Source: JBKDZR01 sp047971485 (GTDB lineage: Bacteria > Pseudomonadota > Alphaproteobacteria > Rhodobacterales > Rhodobacteraceae). Taken from it: DNA of 10,306 bases. Positions 1 through 6,946 of the stretch are shown in pieces (position 1 is the first letter of the stretch; the number at the start of each line of letters is the position of its first letter). Below the pieces are notes generated by a model. It did not search any database. It saw only the letters and a list, made by a program, of their open reading frames with translations, and was not told the origin of the DNA. The translations under genes and the position numbers were made by a program. The stretch covers positions 1-10,306 of the forward strand of contig JBKDZR010000085.1 in the NCBI GenBank assembly GCA_047971485.1. Reading direction: 5' to 3'.

Positions 1-1348
1 CTTCGGCAGCCTGCTTGAAGCAATTGGCGCCGGCCCGGTGCTGTTGAAATTCGCCTTCGCCCTGACCGGCCGCTTCCGCGGCGGCCCGGCCCATGCCGCC
101 ATCGCCGCCAGCGGTGTGTTCGGCACCATGTCGGGGTCCGTCTCGGGCAACGTGGTGGGGACCGGGGTGATGACCATCCCGATGATCATCAAGCGCGGCT
201 TCGCACCCCGCTATGCTGGCGGCGTTGAGGCTGCGGCCTCTTCGGGCGGGCAGTTCATGCCGCCAATCATGGGCGCCGTGGCCTTCATCATGTCGGATCT
301 GACCGGCATTCCCTATCTGACGATCTGCATCGCGGCCCTGCTGCCGGCGCTTTTCTACTATGCCTCGCTGTTTGTCTCGGTCCATGTCGAGGCCGCACGC
401 CAGGGCATCACGCCCATCCCCCGCGCCGATCGCCCGGTGATCACGCCCCATGACTGGCTGATGTCGCTGTGCTTCATCCTGCCCCTGGGTCTGATCATGG
501 TGCTGATGATTACCGGACGCTCACCGGCCATGGCGGGGTTCTGGGCCGTGGTCAGCACCGTCGTTCTGGGCTTTATCCTGAACCCCGATCTGCGCCGCAA
601 ACCCCAACGCCTTCTGACCGGCCTGATCGACGGCGGCCAGGCCGGCGCACAGATCCTGATCGCGGTGGCCGCCATCGGCCTTGTCATCGGGGTGATGAAC
701 ATGACCGGGTTGGGTCTGCGCTTTGCCACGATCATCGGCAACATCGCCGGGGATTCGCTGTTCCTGTCGTTGGTGATGATGATGCTTGGCTCGCTGGTGC
801 TGGGCATGGGAATGCCAACAGTACCGTCCTATCGGGTGGTCATCCTGGTCATGGGACCGGCAATTGAGATCATGGGTGTGCCCACGGTCATCGCCCACTT
901 GTTCGTGGTCTACTTCGGGGTGCTCAGTTCAATCACGCCGCCCGTGGCCATCGCTGCCTTCGCTGCAGCCCCAATCGCCAAGGCCAACCCGATGCTGATC
1001 GGGGTGGATGCCTGCCGGATTGCCCTGATCGGGTTCCTTATCCCCTTCGTTCTGGTCTACAATCCGGCGCTGTCACTGGTTACAGGCTTTACCGTGACCG
1101 GGCTGATCTGGATCTGCTTGCGGCTGAGCCTGGCCATCTGGTTCTTCGCAACGGGCTTTTCCGGCTTTGCTGCAAACCGGCTGCCCCTCTGGATGTGGCT
1201 GCTGCGGCTGGCGCTTGGCCTGGCCCTGCTGATCCCGAACCTGTGGATCGAGGGCATCGCCACGGTGATCGCCCTGGGTCTGGCCTATATGGACTGGAAG
1301 GGCGCCCCTCCGGATGAGGACGAGCCCAGCCAGGCCCAGACCGCCTGA
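1..1348 (+). CDS. TRAP transporter fused permease, C-terminal part (5' end outside window)
   Basis: This is the membrane permease of a TRAP transporter of the kind used with TAXI binding proteins, in which the small (DctQ) and large (DctM) subunits are normally fused. Such carriers import a solute delivered by a periplasmic binding protein, driven by an ion gradient. The reading frame is open from base 2, so the gene is cut by the window edge; about 448 residues remain. They are almost wholly hydrophobic helices separated by short polar loops. Family-like signatures are visible: a Gly/Ser-rich stretch GVFGTMSGSVSGNVVGTG near bases 110-165, QFMPPIMGAVAF near 251-286, the GMPT motif at 809-820, and SSITPPVAIAAF near 926-961. 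The C-terminal ~90 residues add further membrane segments and end in an acidic tail (PPDEDEPS). Both binding-protein genes follow on the same strand. The substrate cannot be read from this fragment. Confidence 0.93.
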   Translation, partial: FGSLLEAIGAGPVLLKFAFALTGRFRGGPAHAAIAASGVFGTMSGSVSGNVVGTGVMTIPMIIKRGFAPRYAGGVEAAASSGGQFMPPIMGAVAFIMSDLTGIPYLTICIAALLPALFYYASLFVSVHVEAARQGITPIPRADRPVITPHDWLMSLCFILPLGLIMVLMITGRSPAMAGFWAVVSTVVLGFILNPDLRRKPQRLLTGLIDGGQAGAQILIAVAAIGLVIGVMNMTGLGLRFATIIGNIAGDSLFLSLVMMMLGSLVLGMGMPTVPSYRVVILVMGPAIEIMGVPTVIAHLFVVYFGVLSSITPPVAIAAFAAAPIAKANPMLIGVDACRIALIGFLIPFVLVYNPALSLVTGFTVTGLIWICLRLSLAIWFFATGFSGFAANRLPLWMWLLRLALGLALLIPNLWIEGIATVIALGLAYMDWKGAPPDEDEPSQAQTA

Positions 1349-1360
1349 TGATCAGAAACG

Positions 1361-1382
1361 CCGCACCCCACTCGGGGTGCGG
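1361..1382 (+). promoter_or_regulatory. Intercistronic RNA hairpin between permease and binding-protein genes
   Basis: A perfect 9-bp inverted repeat (CCGCACCCC / GGGGTGCGG) with a 4-nt loop ACTC lies 12 nt after the permease stop and 27 nt before the next start. No T-run follows it (next bases TCCTGCCG), so it does not look like an intrinsic terminator. A stable intercistronic stem of this type can protect the 3' end of an upstream message or mark a processing point, which would let periplasmic binding protein outnumber permease. The structure is seen; that role is inference. Confidence 0.6.
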
Positions 1383-1409
1383 TCCTGCCGCAGAAGAAGG
1401 GAGAAAGAC

Positions 1410-2420
1410 ATGTCCAAACTGACACGCATCCTCGGCCTGAGCATCGGGATCGCCGCCAGCCCAGCCATGGCCACAGATTACTACCGGCTGGCCACGCTCT
1501 CGCCCGGATCGTCCCCCTATATGGTCATGAGCACCTTCGCCAACATCGTGAACCAGCAACTCGATGATACCGAGATCCAGGTGAACGCCACCGGCGTGGC
1601 CACCGCCCACGCCGTCCAGGCCGCCCAGGGACAGTTGGACTTCTTCATGATGGCTCCCATCGTCCACAGCTTCATGCAACAGGGCACAGCCATGTACGCC
1701 AACGTTCCCGGTGCCCCGGAAATGGCGGAAACCCTGCGCAGCATCTTCATCTTCCCACTTGGTCTCTATCACATTGTCACCCGCGCCGATTCCGGCATCG
1801 AGACCCTGGCCGACCTGAAGGGCCGCACTGTCTTTGCCGGACCGCCGGGGGGCAGTGCCCGGACCTCGATGCTGCGGCTGATCGAGGGCACGACCGGCCT
1901 GAAACCGGGCGAGGATTACACCAGTGTCGATGTCGGCTGGGATGCCGCCGCCCAGTCTTTTCAGGACGGCCGCATAGAAGTCTACGCCAACCCGACCCTG
2001 CCGCCATCACCCGTGGTTCAGCAATTCGCCCTCGGCCAGAAAATCCGGCTGATCGGCCTGACCGAAGAGCAGCTGGCCTCGGACACCGTGGCCGGGCTGG
2101 TCGATCGCCTGGGGGGCATGCGCGGCGTCATTCCCGCTGGTATCTATGGCGAGAACCTGATCAACGCCGAGGATGTGCAAACCATCGGCTCATTCGTCGG
2201 CCTGGGCACCCGTGCCGATATGGATGACGAAGCGGTCTACAAGATCGTCAAGGCCTTCTGGGAAGGCGCCGAGGCCCAACGCGACAGCACCCCTTGGCTG
2301 CGCAATGTCACCCTCGAAGGGGCCTTTACCCAACTCAACATGCCCCTTCATCCCGGCGCGATCCGGTATTACGAAGAGGTTGGCCTGACCATCCCGGATA
2401 GCCTGAAAGCTGCACAATAA
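1410..2420 (+). CDS. TAXI-family TRAP transporter substrate-binding protein (first of two)
   Basis: This is a periplasmic TAXI-type binding protein of 336 aa that should capture the solute and hand it to the adjacent permease. I chose the ATG at 1410 because AAGGGAG (1397-1403) sits 6 nt upstream and a Sec signal peptide follows directly: Lys/Arg at residues 3-6, a hydrophobic core, and an AMA cleavage site after Ala21. An in-frame start farther upstream would lie inside the permease gene and add an Arg-rich segment with no signal character. Conserved family-like features are ATLSPGSSPY near residues 28-37, QLDF shortly after, FPLGLYH near the middle, GPPGGS at 144-149 and VGWDAAAQSFQDGR. It is roughly half identical by eye to the next gene, so the pair looks like a tandem duplication. 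Pocket-region segments differ (FFMMAPIVHSFM here, FYMWSASVHDMM in the second; YANPTLPPSP against YVNATNAPSP), which suggests different ligands or affinities. The substrate is unknown. Confidence 0.95.
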   Translation: MSKLTRILGLSIGIAASPAMATDYYRLATLSPGSSPYMVMSTFANIVNQQLDDTEIQVNATGVATAHAVQAAQGQLDFFMMAPIVHSFMQQGTAMYANVPGAPEMAETLRSIFIFPLGLYHIVTRADSGIETLADLKGRTVFAGPPGGSARTSMLRLIEGTTGLKPGEDYTSVDVGWDAAAQSFQDGRIEVYANPTLPPSPVVQQFALGQKIRLIGLTEEQLASDTVAGLVDRLGGMRGVIPAGIYGENLINAEDVQTIGSFVGLGTRADMDDEAVYKIVKAFWEGAEAQRDSTPWLRNVTLEGAFTQLNMPLHPGAIRYYEEVGLTIPDSLKAAQ

Positions 2421-2481
2421 TCCCACCACACACAGCCCAGGCATGTTTAGGGCCCAACGAAGACACCAAGGAGGAGAAACG

Positions 2482-3504
2482 ATGAAACGACTGACAAAGG
2501 CACTGGGGCTTGCCCTGGGCATGGGGCTGGCGGCGACAGGTGCCAGCCAGGCCAAGGACTTCTACACCATGGCCACGCTCGGACCGGGGTCCTCGCCCTA
2601 TCTGGTGATGTCGACCCTGGCACAGATGGTCGAGAAGAAGACCCAAGGTGACATCCAGATCCAGATCAACGCCACCGGTGCAGCCACCCAGCACGCCATT
2701 GGCGCGGCCATGGGGCAACTGGATTTCTACATGTGGTCAGCCAGCGTCCATGACATGATGGCCCAGGGCGGCGGCATGTATTCGCAAATCCCGCAAGCCC
2801 CCGATCTGGCCAAAAAGCTGCGGGCCGTTCTGGCCTTCCCGCTGGGCCTGTACCACATGGTCGTCTATGAGGATTCCGGCATCAACAGCCTGGAAGATCT
2901 GGCCGGCAAGCGCGTCTTCCTCGGCCCCCCGGGCGGTGGTGCCACGATCATCATGCAGCGCGTCGTTGAAGGCGCGACCGGGCTGAAAGCAGGTCAAGAC
3001 TATGAGCAGATCCAGCTGGGCTGGGATGCCGCGTCCCAAGCCTTTCAGGACGGCCGGATTGATGTCTATGTGAACGCGACCAACGCGCCTTCGCCGGTCA
3101 TCCAGCAAATGGCACTGAGCCGGAAAATCAAGCTTCTCAGCCTGACGGAAGAACAGCGCGCCAAAGAAGCCGTTCAAGCCATTCTCAACCGTCCGGGCGG
3201 TGTTCTCGGCACAATTCCCGCCGGCACCTATGGCGACAACCAGGCCAATATCGATGACGTAACCACCCTGGGTTCGATCGTCGGTGTTGCGGCCGGCGAA
3301 ACCGTGGATGCCGAGGGCGTCTACCGGATCACCAAGGCCTTCTGGGAAAGCGTTGAGGAAAACGCCAACACAACCCCCTGGCTGCGCAGCGTGAAGCTGG
3401 AGAACGCGCTTGAGGACCTGAACCTGCCGCTGCACCCCGGTGCACTGCGCTACTACGAAGAAATCGGGATGACCATTCCCGACGAACTTCGCCCACCTGA
3501 ATAA
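2482..3504 (+). CDS. TAXI-family TRAP transporter substrate-binding protein (second of two)
   Basis: This is the second periplasmic TAXI binding protein, 340 aa, and a paralogue of the preceding gene. The ATG at 2482 has a strong Shine-Dalgarno, AAGGAGG (2468-2474), 7 nt upstream, and a clear Sec signal peptide: MKRLTK, a hydrophobic core, and cleavage after ASQA (Ala24). A possible ATG at 2443 would only add 13 polar residues before the signal peptide. Shared landmarks with the first protein are ATLGPGSSPY near 31-40, GQLDFYMW, FPLGLYH, GPPGGG at 148-153, LGWDAASQAFQDGR, and a C-terminal LPLHPGALRYYEE block. The gene follows its paralogue after 61 nt and is closed by a strong terminator 12 nt after its stop, so it is probably the last gene of the TRAP operon. 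Ligand unknown; function as a TRAP component is well supported by family and context. Confidence 0.95.
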   Translation: MKRLTKALGLALGMGLAATGASQAKDFYTMATLGPGSSPYLVMSTLAQMVEKKTQGDIQIQINATGAATQHAIGAAMGQLDFYMWSASVHDMMAQGGGMYSQIPQAPDLAKKLRAVLAFPLGLYHMVVYEDSGINSLEDLAGKRVFLGPPGGGATIIMQRVVEGATGLKAGQDYEQIQLGWDAASQAFQDGRIDVYVNATNAPSPVIQQMALSRKIKLLSLTEEQRAKEAVQAILNRPGGVLGTIPAGTYGDNQANIDDVTTLGSIVGVAAGETVDAEGVYRITKAFWESVEENANTTPWLRSVKLENALEDLNLPLHPGALRYYEEIGMTIPDELRPPE

Positions 3505-3516
3505 CGGGCGACCTGG

Positions 3517-3547
3517 CCCCGGCGCACCTCCCGCGCCGGGGTCTTTT
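3517..3547 (+). terminator. Rho-independent terminator after the TRAP operon
   Basis: A perfect 9-bp GC stem (CCCCGGCGC at 3517-3525, GCGCCGGGG at 3533-3541) with a 7-nt loop ACCTCCC is followed by TCTTTT. It starts 12 nt after the second binding-protein stop codon. The T-run ends 19 nt before the next start codon, which is very close for a full terminator; partial read-through into the sulfatase-like gene is possible. Confidence 0.85.
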
Positions 3548-3566
3548 ACAACCTACAGAGTGACCG

Positions 3567-5243
3567 ATGGCCAAGACCAAAAACATCCTTTTCATCATGT
3601 ATGACCAACTCAGGCGGGACTATCTCAGCTGCTATGGCCATCCCCACCTGAAAACCCCGCACATGGATCGCCTGGCGGCCATGGGGGTGCGCTTCGACCG
3701 CTGCTATATCCAGTCGCCGATCTGCGGATCCTCGCGCATGTCTACCTATACCGGGCGCTACGTGCATTCCCACGGTGCCAGTTGGAACGGCGTCCCCCTG
3801 AAGGTCGGCGAGACGACCATGGGTGATCACCTGCGCAAGGCCGGCATGGATGCCTGGTTGATCGGCAAAACCCATATGCGCGCCGATGCCGAGGGCATGG
3901 CCCGGCTGGGCCTGGAACCCGACAGCCTGATCGGTGCCCGCGTCTCGGAATGCGGCTTTGACGTTTTCGAACGCGACGATGGCATGCGGCCGGACGGGCC
4001 CGATGGGCTGTATGATGACACCGGCGCGAAACGCTACAGCGACTATCTGCGCGACAAGGGCTATGACAGTGAAAACCCCTGGCATGATTTCGCCAATTCG
4101 GGCGTGGATGCCGACGGGAACGTGCTGTCGGGCTGGTTCCTCAAGAACAGTGTCGAAGCGGCGAATATCCGCGATGAGGACAGCGAAACCCCCTATCTGA
4201 CGCGCCGCGGGATCGAGTTCATCGAACAGGCCAAAGCACCCTGGATGTGCCACCTGTCCTATATCAAGCCCCACTGGCCCTATGTCGTGCCGGAACCCTA
4301 TCACAGCATGTTCAGCACCGCCGATGTGCGCCCGGCCATCCGCAACAAGGCCGAACTGGACACGACGCATCCCGTGCTGAAGGCCTTCATGGACACCCCC
4401 ATCAGCCGCACCTTTTCCACCGACAAGACCCGCGATGCGGTGATCCCGGCATATATGGGGCTGGTCAAGCAATGCGACGACCAGCTGGGCCTGCTGCTGG
4501 ACTGGCTGGAGAAAACCGGCCAGCTGAAACACACGATGATCGTGCTGACCTCGGATCACGGGGATTTCCTGGGCGATCACTGGATGGGGGAAAAATCCTT
4601 CTTCTACGACAGCTCGACCCGGGTGCCGATGATCATCTACGATCCCTCGGAACTGGCCGATGCCACCCGCGGCACCGTCTGCGACGCACTGGTCGAACAG
4701 ATCGACCTGGCCCCGACCTTTGTGGAAATCGCCGGCGGCAAGGTGGCCGGGCATATCCTGGAAGGGGAATCCCTGGTCCCGATCCTGCACGGAAAGACCG
4801 ACACCACCCAGCGCGACTATGTGATCTGCGAATACGACTATGCCGCGACACCACTGGCCGAAAAGCTGGGCCTGGATGTGCGTGAGGCGGTCACCTTCAT
4901 GGTCGCCGACAAGGACTGGAAGCTGATCCACTGCGAAGGCGGTTTCCGGCCGATCCTGTTCGACCTGAAGAACGATCCCGACGAACTGGTCGATCTGGGC
5001 GACAGCCCCGATCATCAGGATGCCGTGGCGCGGATGTATGACAAGTTGTTCCGCTGGACCCGCCGGGCCGCGCAACGCACCACCCGCAGTGAGGAACAGA
5101 TCATCGAAATGCGCACCAAATCCCGCCGTCGGGGTGTCGTTCTGGGGATCTATGACGAGAACGACGTGCCGCTGGAGTTGACGGTGCGTTACCGCGACCG
5201 CAAGGCCGCCATCCACAAGGTCGACCCCACGGGCAAAGCCTGA
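3567..5243 (+). CDS. Sulfatase / phosphonate monoester hydrolase-like enzyme with atypical CGSSR motif
   Basis: This 558-aa protein belongs to the alkaline phosphatase superfamily, sulfatase / phosphonate monoester hydrolase branch, which hydrolyses sulfate, phosphate or phosphonate esters. Visible active-site residues are Asp13 (in MYDQLRRD), the nucleophile motif Cys53-Gly-Ser-Ser-Arg57, Lys101 and His103 in GKTH, His236 in IKPHWPY, Asp330-His331 in TSDHGDFLGDH, and Lys343. Family members normally have Cys-X-Pro-X-Arg, whose Cys becomes formylglycine; here Ser55 replaces the Pro. The Asp-Gln and Asp-His metal-site pairs resemble phosphonate monoester hydrolases, while GKTH resembles arylsulfatases, so the substrate is uncertain. 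No signal peptide is seen, so it is probably cytoplasmic. An in-frame TGA at 3561-3563 makes ATG 3567 the first possible start; upstream Shine-Dalgarno character is weak (AGAG only). It stands between the TRAP genes and the rnd operon on the same strand. Confidence 0.87.
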   Translation: MAKTKNILFIMYDQLRRDYLSCYGHPHLKTPHMDRLAAMGVRFDRCYIQSPICGSSRMSTYTGRYVHSHGASWNGVPLKVGETTMGDHLRKAGMDAWLIGKTHMRADAEGMARLGLEPDSLIGARVSECGFDVFERDDGMRPDGPDGLYDDTGAKRYSDYLRDKGYDSENPWHDFANSGVDADGNVLSGWFLKNSVEAANIRDEDSETPYLTRRGIEFIEQAKAPWMCHLSYIKPHWPYVVPEPYHSMFSTADVRPAIRNKAELDTTHPVLKAFMDTPISRTFSTDKTRDAVIPAYMGLVKQCDDQLGLLLDWLEKTGQLKHTMIVLTSDHGDFLGDHWMGEKSFFYDSSTRVPMIIYDPSELADATRGTVCDALVEQIDLAPTFVEIAGGKVAGHILEGESLVPILHGKTDTTQRDYVICEYDYAATPLAEKLGLDVREAVTFMVADKDWKLIHCEGGFRPILFDLKNDPDELVDLGDSPDHQDAVARMYDKLFRWTRRAAQRTTRSEEQIIEMRTKSRRRGVVLGIYDENDVPLELTVRYRDRKAAIHKVDPTGKA

Positions 5244-5358
5244 GGGATCCCTGTCCCCGCGTCCTGGCCCTGCCGGGGCGCGGAAACCGCCATGGACTTT
5301 CCGGTCGCAAAGGGGCATCCCAGTGCGAAACTGCGACACGGCAGGGAAGGAGCGGCGC

Positions 5359-5973
5359 ATGGCAAATCATCTTCACCGGGGCGATCTGCCCGACGATCTG
5401 GACATGGGGCCCATCGTCGCGATCGATTGCGAAACCATGGGACTGGATCCCCATCGTGACCGGCTGTGCCTGGTGCAGATGTCCGGAGGCGACGGTGAGG
5501 CCCACATGGTTCAGATCGCCAAGGGCCAGACAGAGGCCCCCAACCTGACCCGGATGCTGGGCGATCCATCGGTCCTCAAGCTGTTTCATTTCGGTCGGTT
5601 CGACATTGCCGCCATGTATCATGCCTTTGGCGTGCTGGCCGCTCCGGTCTATTGCACCAAGTTCGCCAGCCGCCTGACCCGGACCTATACGGACCGCCAT
5701 GGGCTGCGGAACCTGGTGTCCGAGTTGCTGGCCGTCGATATTTCCAAGCAGCAGCAAAGCAGTGACTGGGGCGCCGACACCCTGACTGACGCGCAACTGG
5801 ACTATGCGGCCTCGGATGTGCTGCACCTGCATCGCCTGCGCGAAAAGCTGAACGACCGGCTGGCCCGCGAAGACCGGACCCAGATCGCCCAAGCCTGTTT
5901 CGACTTTCTGCCCACCCGCGCCGTGCTTGACCTGCAAGGATGGCCCGAAACGGATATCTTCGCGCACTCATGA
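5359..5973 (+). CDS. rnd: Ribonuclease D, short single-domain form (DEDDy 3'-5' exonuclease)
   Basis: This 204-aa protein is a 3'-5' exoribonuclease of the RNase D type, expected to trim tRNA and other small RNA 3' ends in the cytoplasm. The exonuclease motifs are visible: Exo I with Asp23 and Glu25 (AIDCETMGLD), Exo II ending in Asp82 (LFHFGRFD), and Exo III with Tyr149 and Asp153 (LDYAASD). It lacks the C-terminal HRDC domains that bring E. coli RNase D to about 375 residues; short forms are common in alphaproteobacteria. I chose ATG 5359 because AAGGAG (5347-5352) lies 6 nt upstream. An in-frame GTG at 5323 would add 12 residues that run through this Shine-Dalgarno. Its stop overlaps the kdsD start (ATGA at 5970-5973), so the two are translationally coupled. 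It is the first gene of the apparent rnd-kdsD-lptCAB operon. Confidence 0.93.
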   Translation: MANHLHRGDLPDDLDMGPIVAIDCETMGLDPHRDRLCLVQMSGGDGEAHMVQIAKGQTEAPNLTRMLGDPSVLKLFHFGRFDIAAMYHAFGVLAAPVYCTKFASRLTRTYTDRHGLRNLVSELLAVDISKQQQSSDWGADTLTDAQLDYAASDVLHLHRLREKLNDRLAREDRTQIAQACFDFLPTRAVLDLQGWPETDIFAHS

Positions 5974-6944
5974 CCGATCTTTCCGAAAACCCCGTCCTGC
6001 ACACCGCGCGCCGCGTCATCCAGACCGAGGCCGGGGCCCTGTCCCTGCTGGCCGAATCCGTGGACGGCCAGCTGATCGCCGCAGTTGACCTGATCCTGGC
6101 GGCGCAAGGCCGGGTGATCGTATCCGGCATGGGAAAATCGGGCCATATCGCGCGCAAGATCGCCGCCACCCTGGCCTCGACCGGGACGCCCGCGCATTTC
6201 GTCCACCCCGCCGAGGCCAGCCATGGCGACCTGGGCATGCTGGCCAAGGGCGATGTGGTGCTGATGTTGTCCAATTCCGGTGAAACCCCGGAACTGGCCG
6301 ACATGATCGCCCATACCCGGCGCTTCAGCATCCCGCTGATCGGTGTCGCCAGCCGGCCCGACAGCACGCTGTTGCGCCAGTCGGATGTGGCCCTTGTCCT
6401 GCCCCCCGCGCCCGAGGCCTGCGGGTCCGGCATCGTGCCGACCACGTCAACCACCATGACCCTGGCCCTTGGCGATGCAATCGCCGTGGCGCTGATGGAA
6501 CACCGTCGGTTCACGCCCCGGGATTTCCGCATGTTCCACCCTGGCGGCAAGCTGGGCGCGCAACTGTCCAAGGTCGCCGACCTGATGCATCGCGATCCCG
6601 AGATGCCCCTGGTTGCCGAAGACGACGCCATGACCGAAGTTCTGGTCATCATGAGCCAAAAGGGCTTTGGCGTGGTTGGTGTCACCGATCCCGACGGGCG
6701 GCTGATCGGGATCGTCACCGATGGCGATCTGCGCCGCAACATGGCCGATCTGCTGTCGCGTACCGCCGGGCAGGTCATGACCCGCGCCCCCCAGACCATC
6801 GCCCCCGACGCCCTGGCCGAAGAAGCCGTGGCGATCATGGAGGCCCGCAAGATCACCTGCCTGTTCGCCGTCCCCCAGGATGGCAGTGGCAAACCGGCCG
6901 GGATCCTGAACATCCATGACTGCCTGCGCGCCGGGGTCGTCTAG
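5970..6944 (+). CDS. kdsD: Arabinose-5-phosphate isomerase, KpsF/GutQ family (SIS domain plus two CBS domains)
   Basis: This 324-aa enzyme converts ribulose 5-phosphate to arabinose 5-phosphate, the first committed step toward Kdo, the sugar joining lipid A to the LPS core. The SIS domain covers about residues 35-175, with GMGKSGH at 53-59, HPAEASHGDLGM at 79-90 and SNSGETPE at 101-108. From memory of E. coli KdsD, its key residues Lys59, His88, Glu111, Glu152 and His193 align with Lys56, His85, Glu108, Glu149 and His190 here, a constant offset of three. Two CBS repeats follow (about 205-262 and 268-324). The start at 5970 overlaps the rnd stop (ATGA) and matches the usual family length; an in-frame ATG at 5940 would add ten residues inside rnd and is disfavoured. 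Neighbouring lptCAB supports an LPS role over capsule or sugar-alcohol use. Confidence 0.96.
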   Translation: MTDLSENPVLHTARRVIQTEAGALSLLAESVDGQLIAAVDLILAAQGRVIVSGMGKSGHIARKIAATLASTGTPAHFVHPAEASHGDLGMLAKGDVVLMLSNSGETPELADMIAHTRRFSIPLIGVASRPDSTLLRQSDVALVLPPAPEACGSGIVPTTSTTMTLALGDAIAVALMEHRRFTPRDFRMFHPGGKLGAQLSKVADLMHRDPEMPLVAEDDAMTEVLVIMSQKGFGVVGVTDPDGRLIGIVTDGDLRRNMADLLSRTAGQVMTRAPQTIAPDALAEEAVAIMEARKITCLFAVPQDGSGKPAGILNIHDCLRAGVV

Positions 6945-6946
6945 GC

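Noticed and set aside
469..867. A 132-codon + strand frame inside the permease in another frame
   Set aside because: It overlaps the permease with its conserved membrane motifs; its His/Arg/Gly-rich product is typical of out-of-frame translation.
1314..1409. An N-terminal extension of the first binding protein from an upstream ATG
   Set aside because: It would start within the permease gene, run through the intercistronic hairpin, and bury the signal peptide. The ATG at 1410 has its own Shine-Dalgarno and a normal signal peptide.
5254..5283. A possible terminator between the sulfatase-like gene and rnd (CCCCG/CGGGG or CCGCG/CGCGG pairing)
   Set aside because: Only 5-bp stems with loops of 13-17 nt and no T-run; such pairings are common by chance in GC-rich spacers. 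I also found no convincing promoter in this 115-bp gap.
3546..5360. A 604-codon open frame on the - strand, opposite the sulfatase-like gene
   Set aside because: It mirrors a well-supported + strand enzyme with intact active-site motifs. Long antisense frames are expected in GC-rich genes with third-position GC bias, and the product is low-complexity His/Gly/Asp-rich with no recognisable family.
5576..6913. A 445-codon open frame on the - strand, opposite rnd and kdsD
   Set aside because: It spans two confidently identified genes, is rich in Arg/Ser/Pro with no domain pattern, and is a composition artefact.
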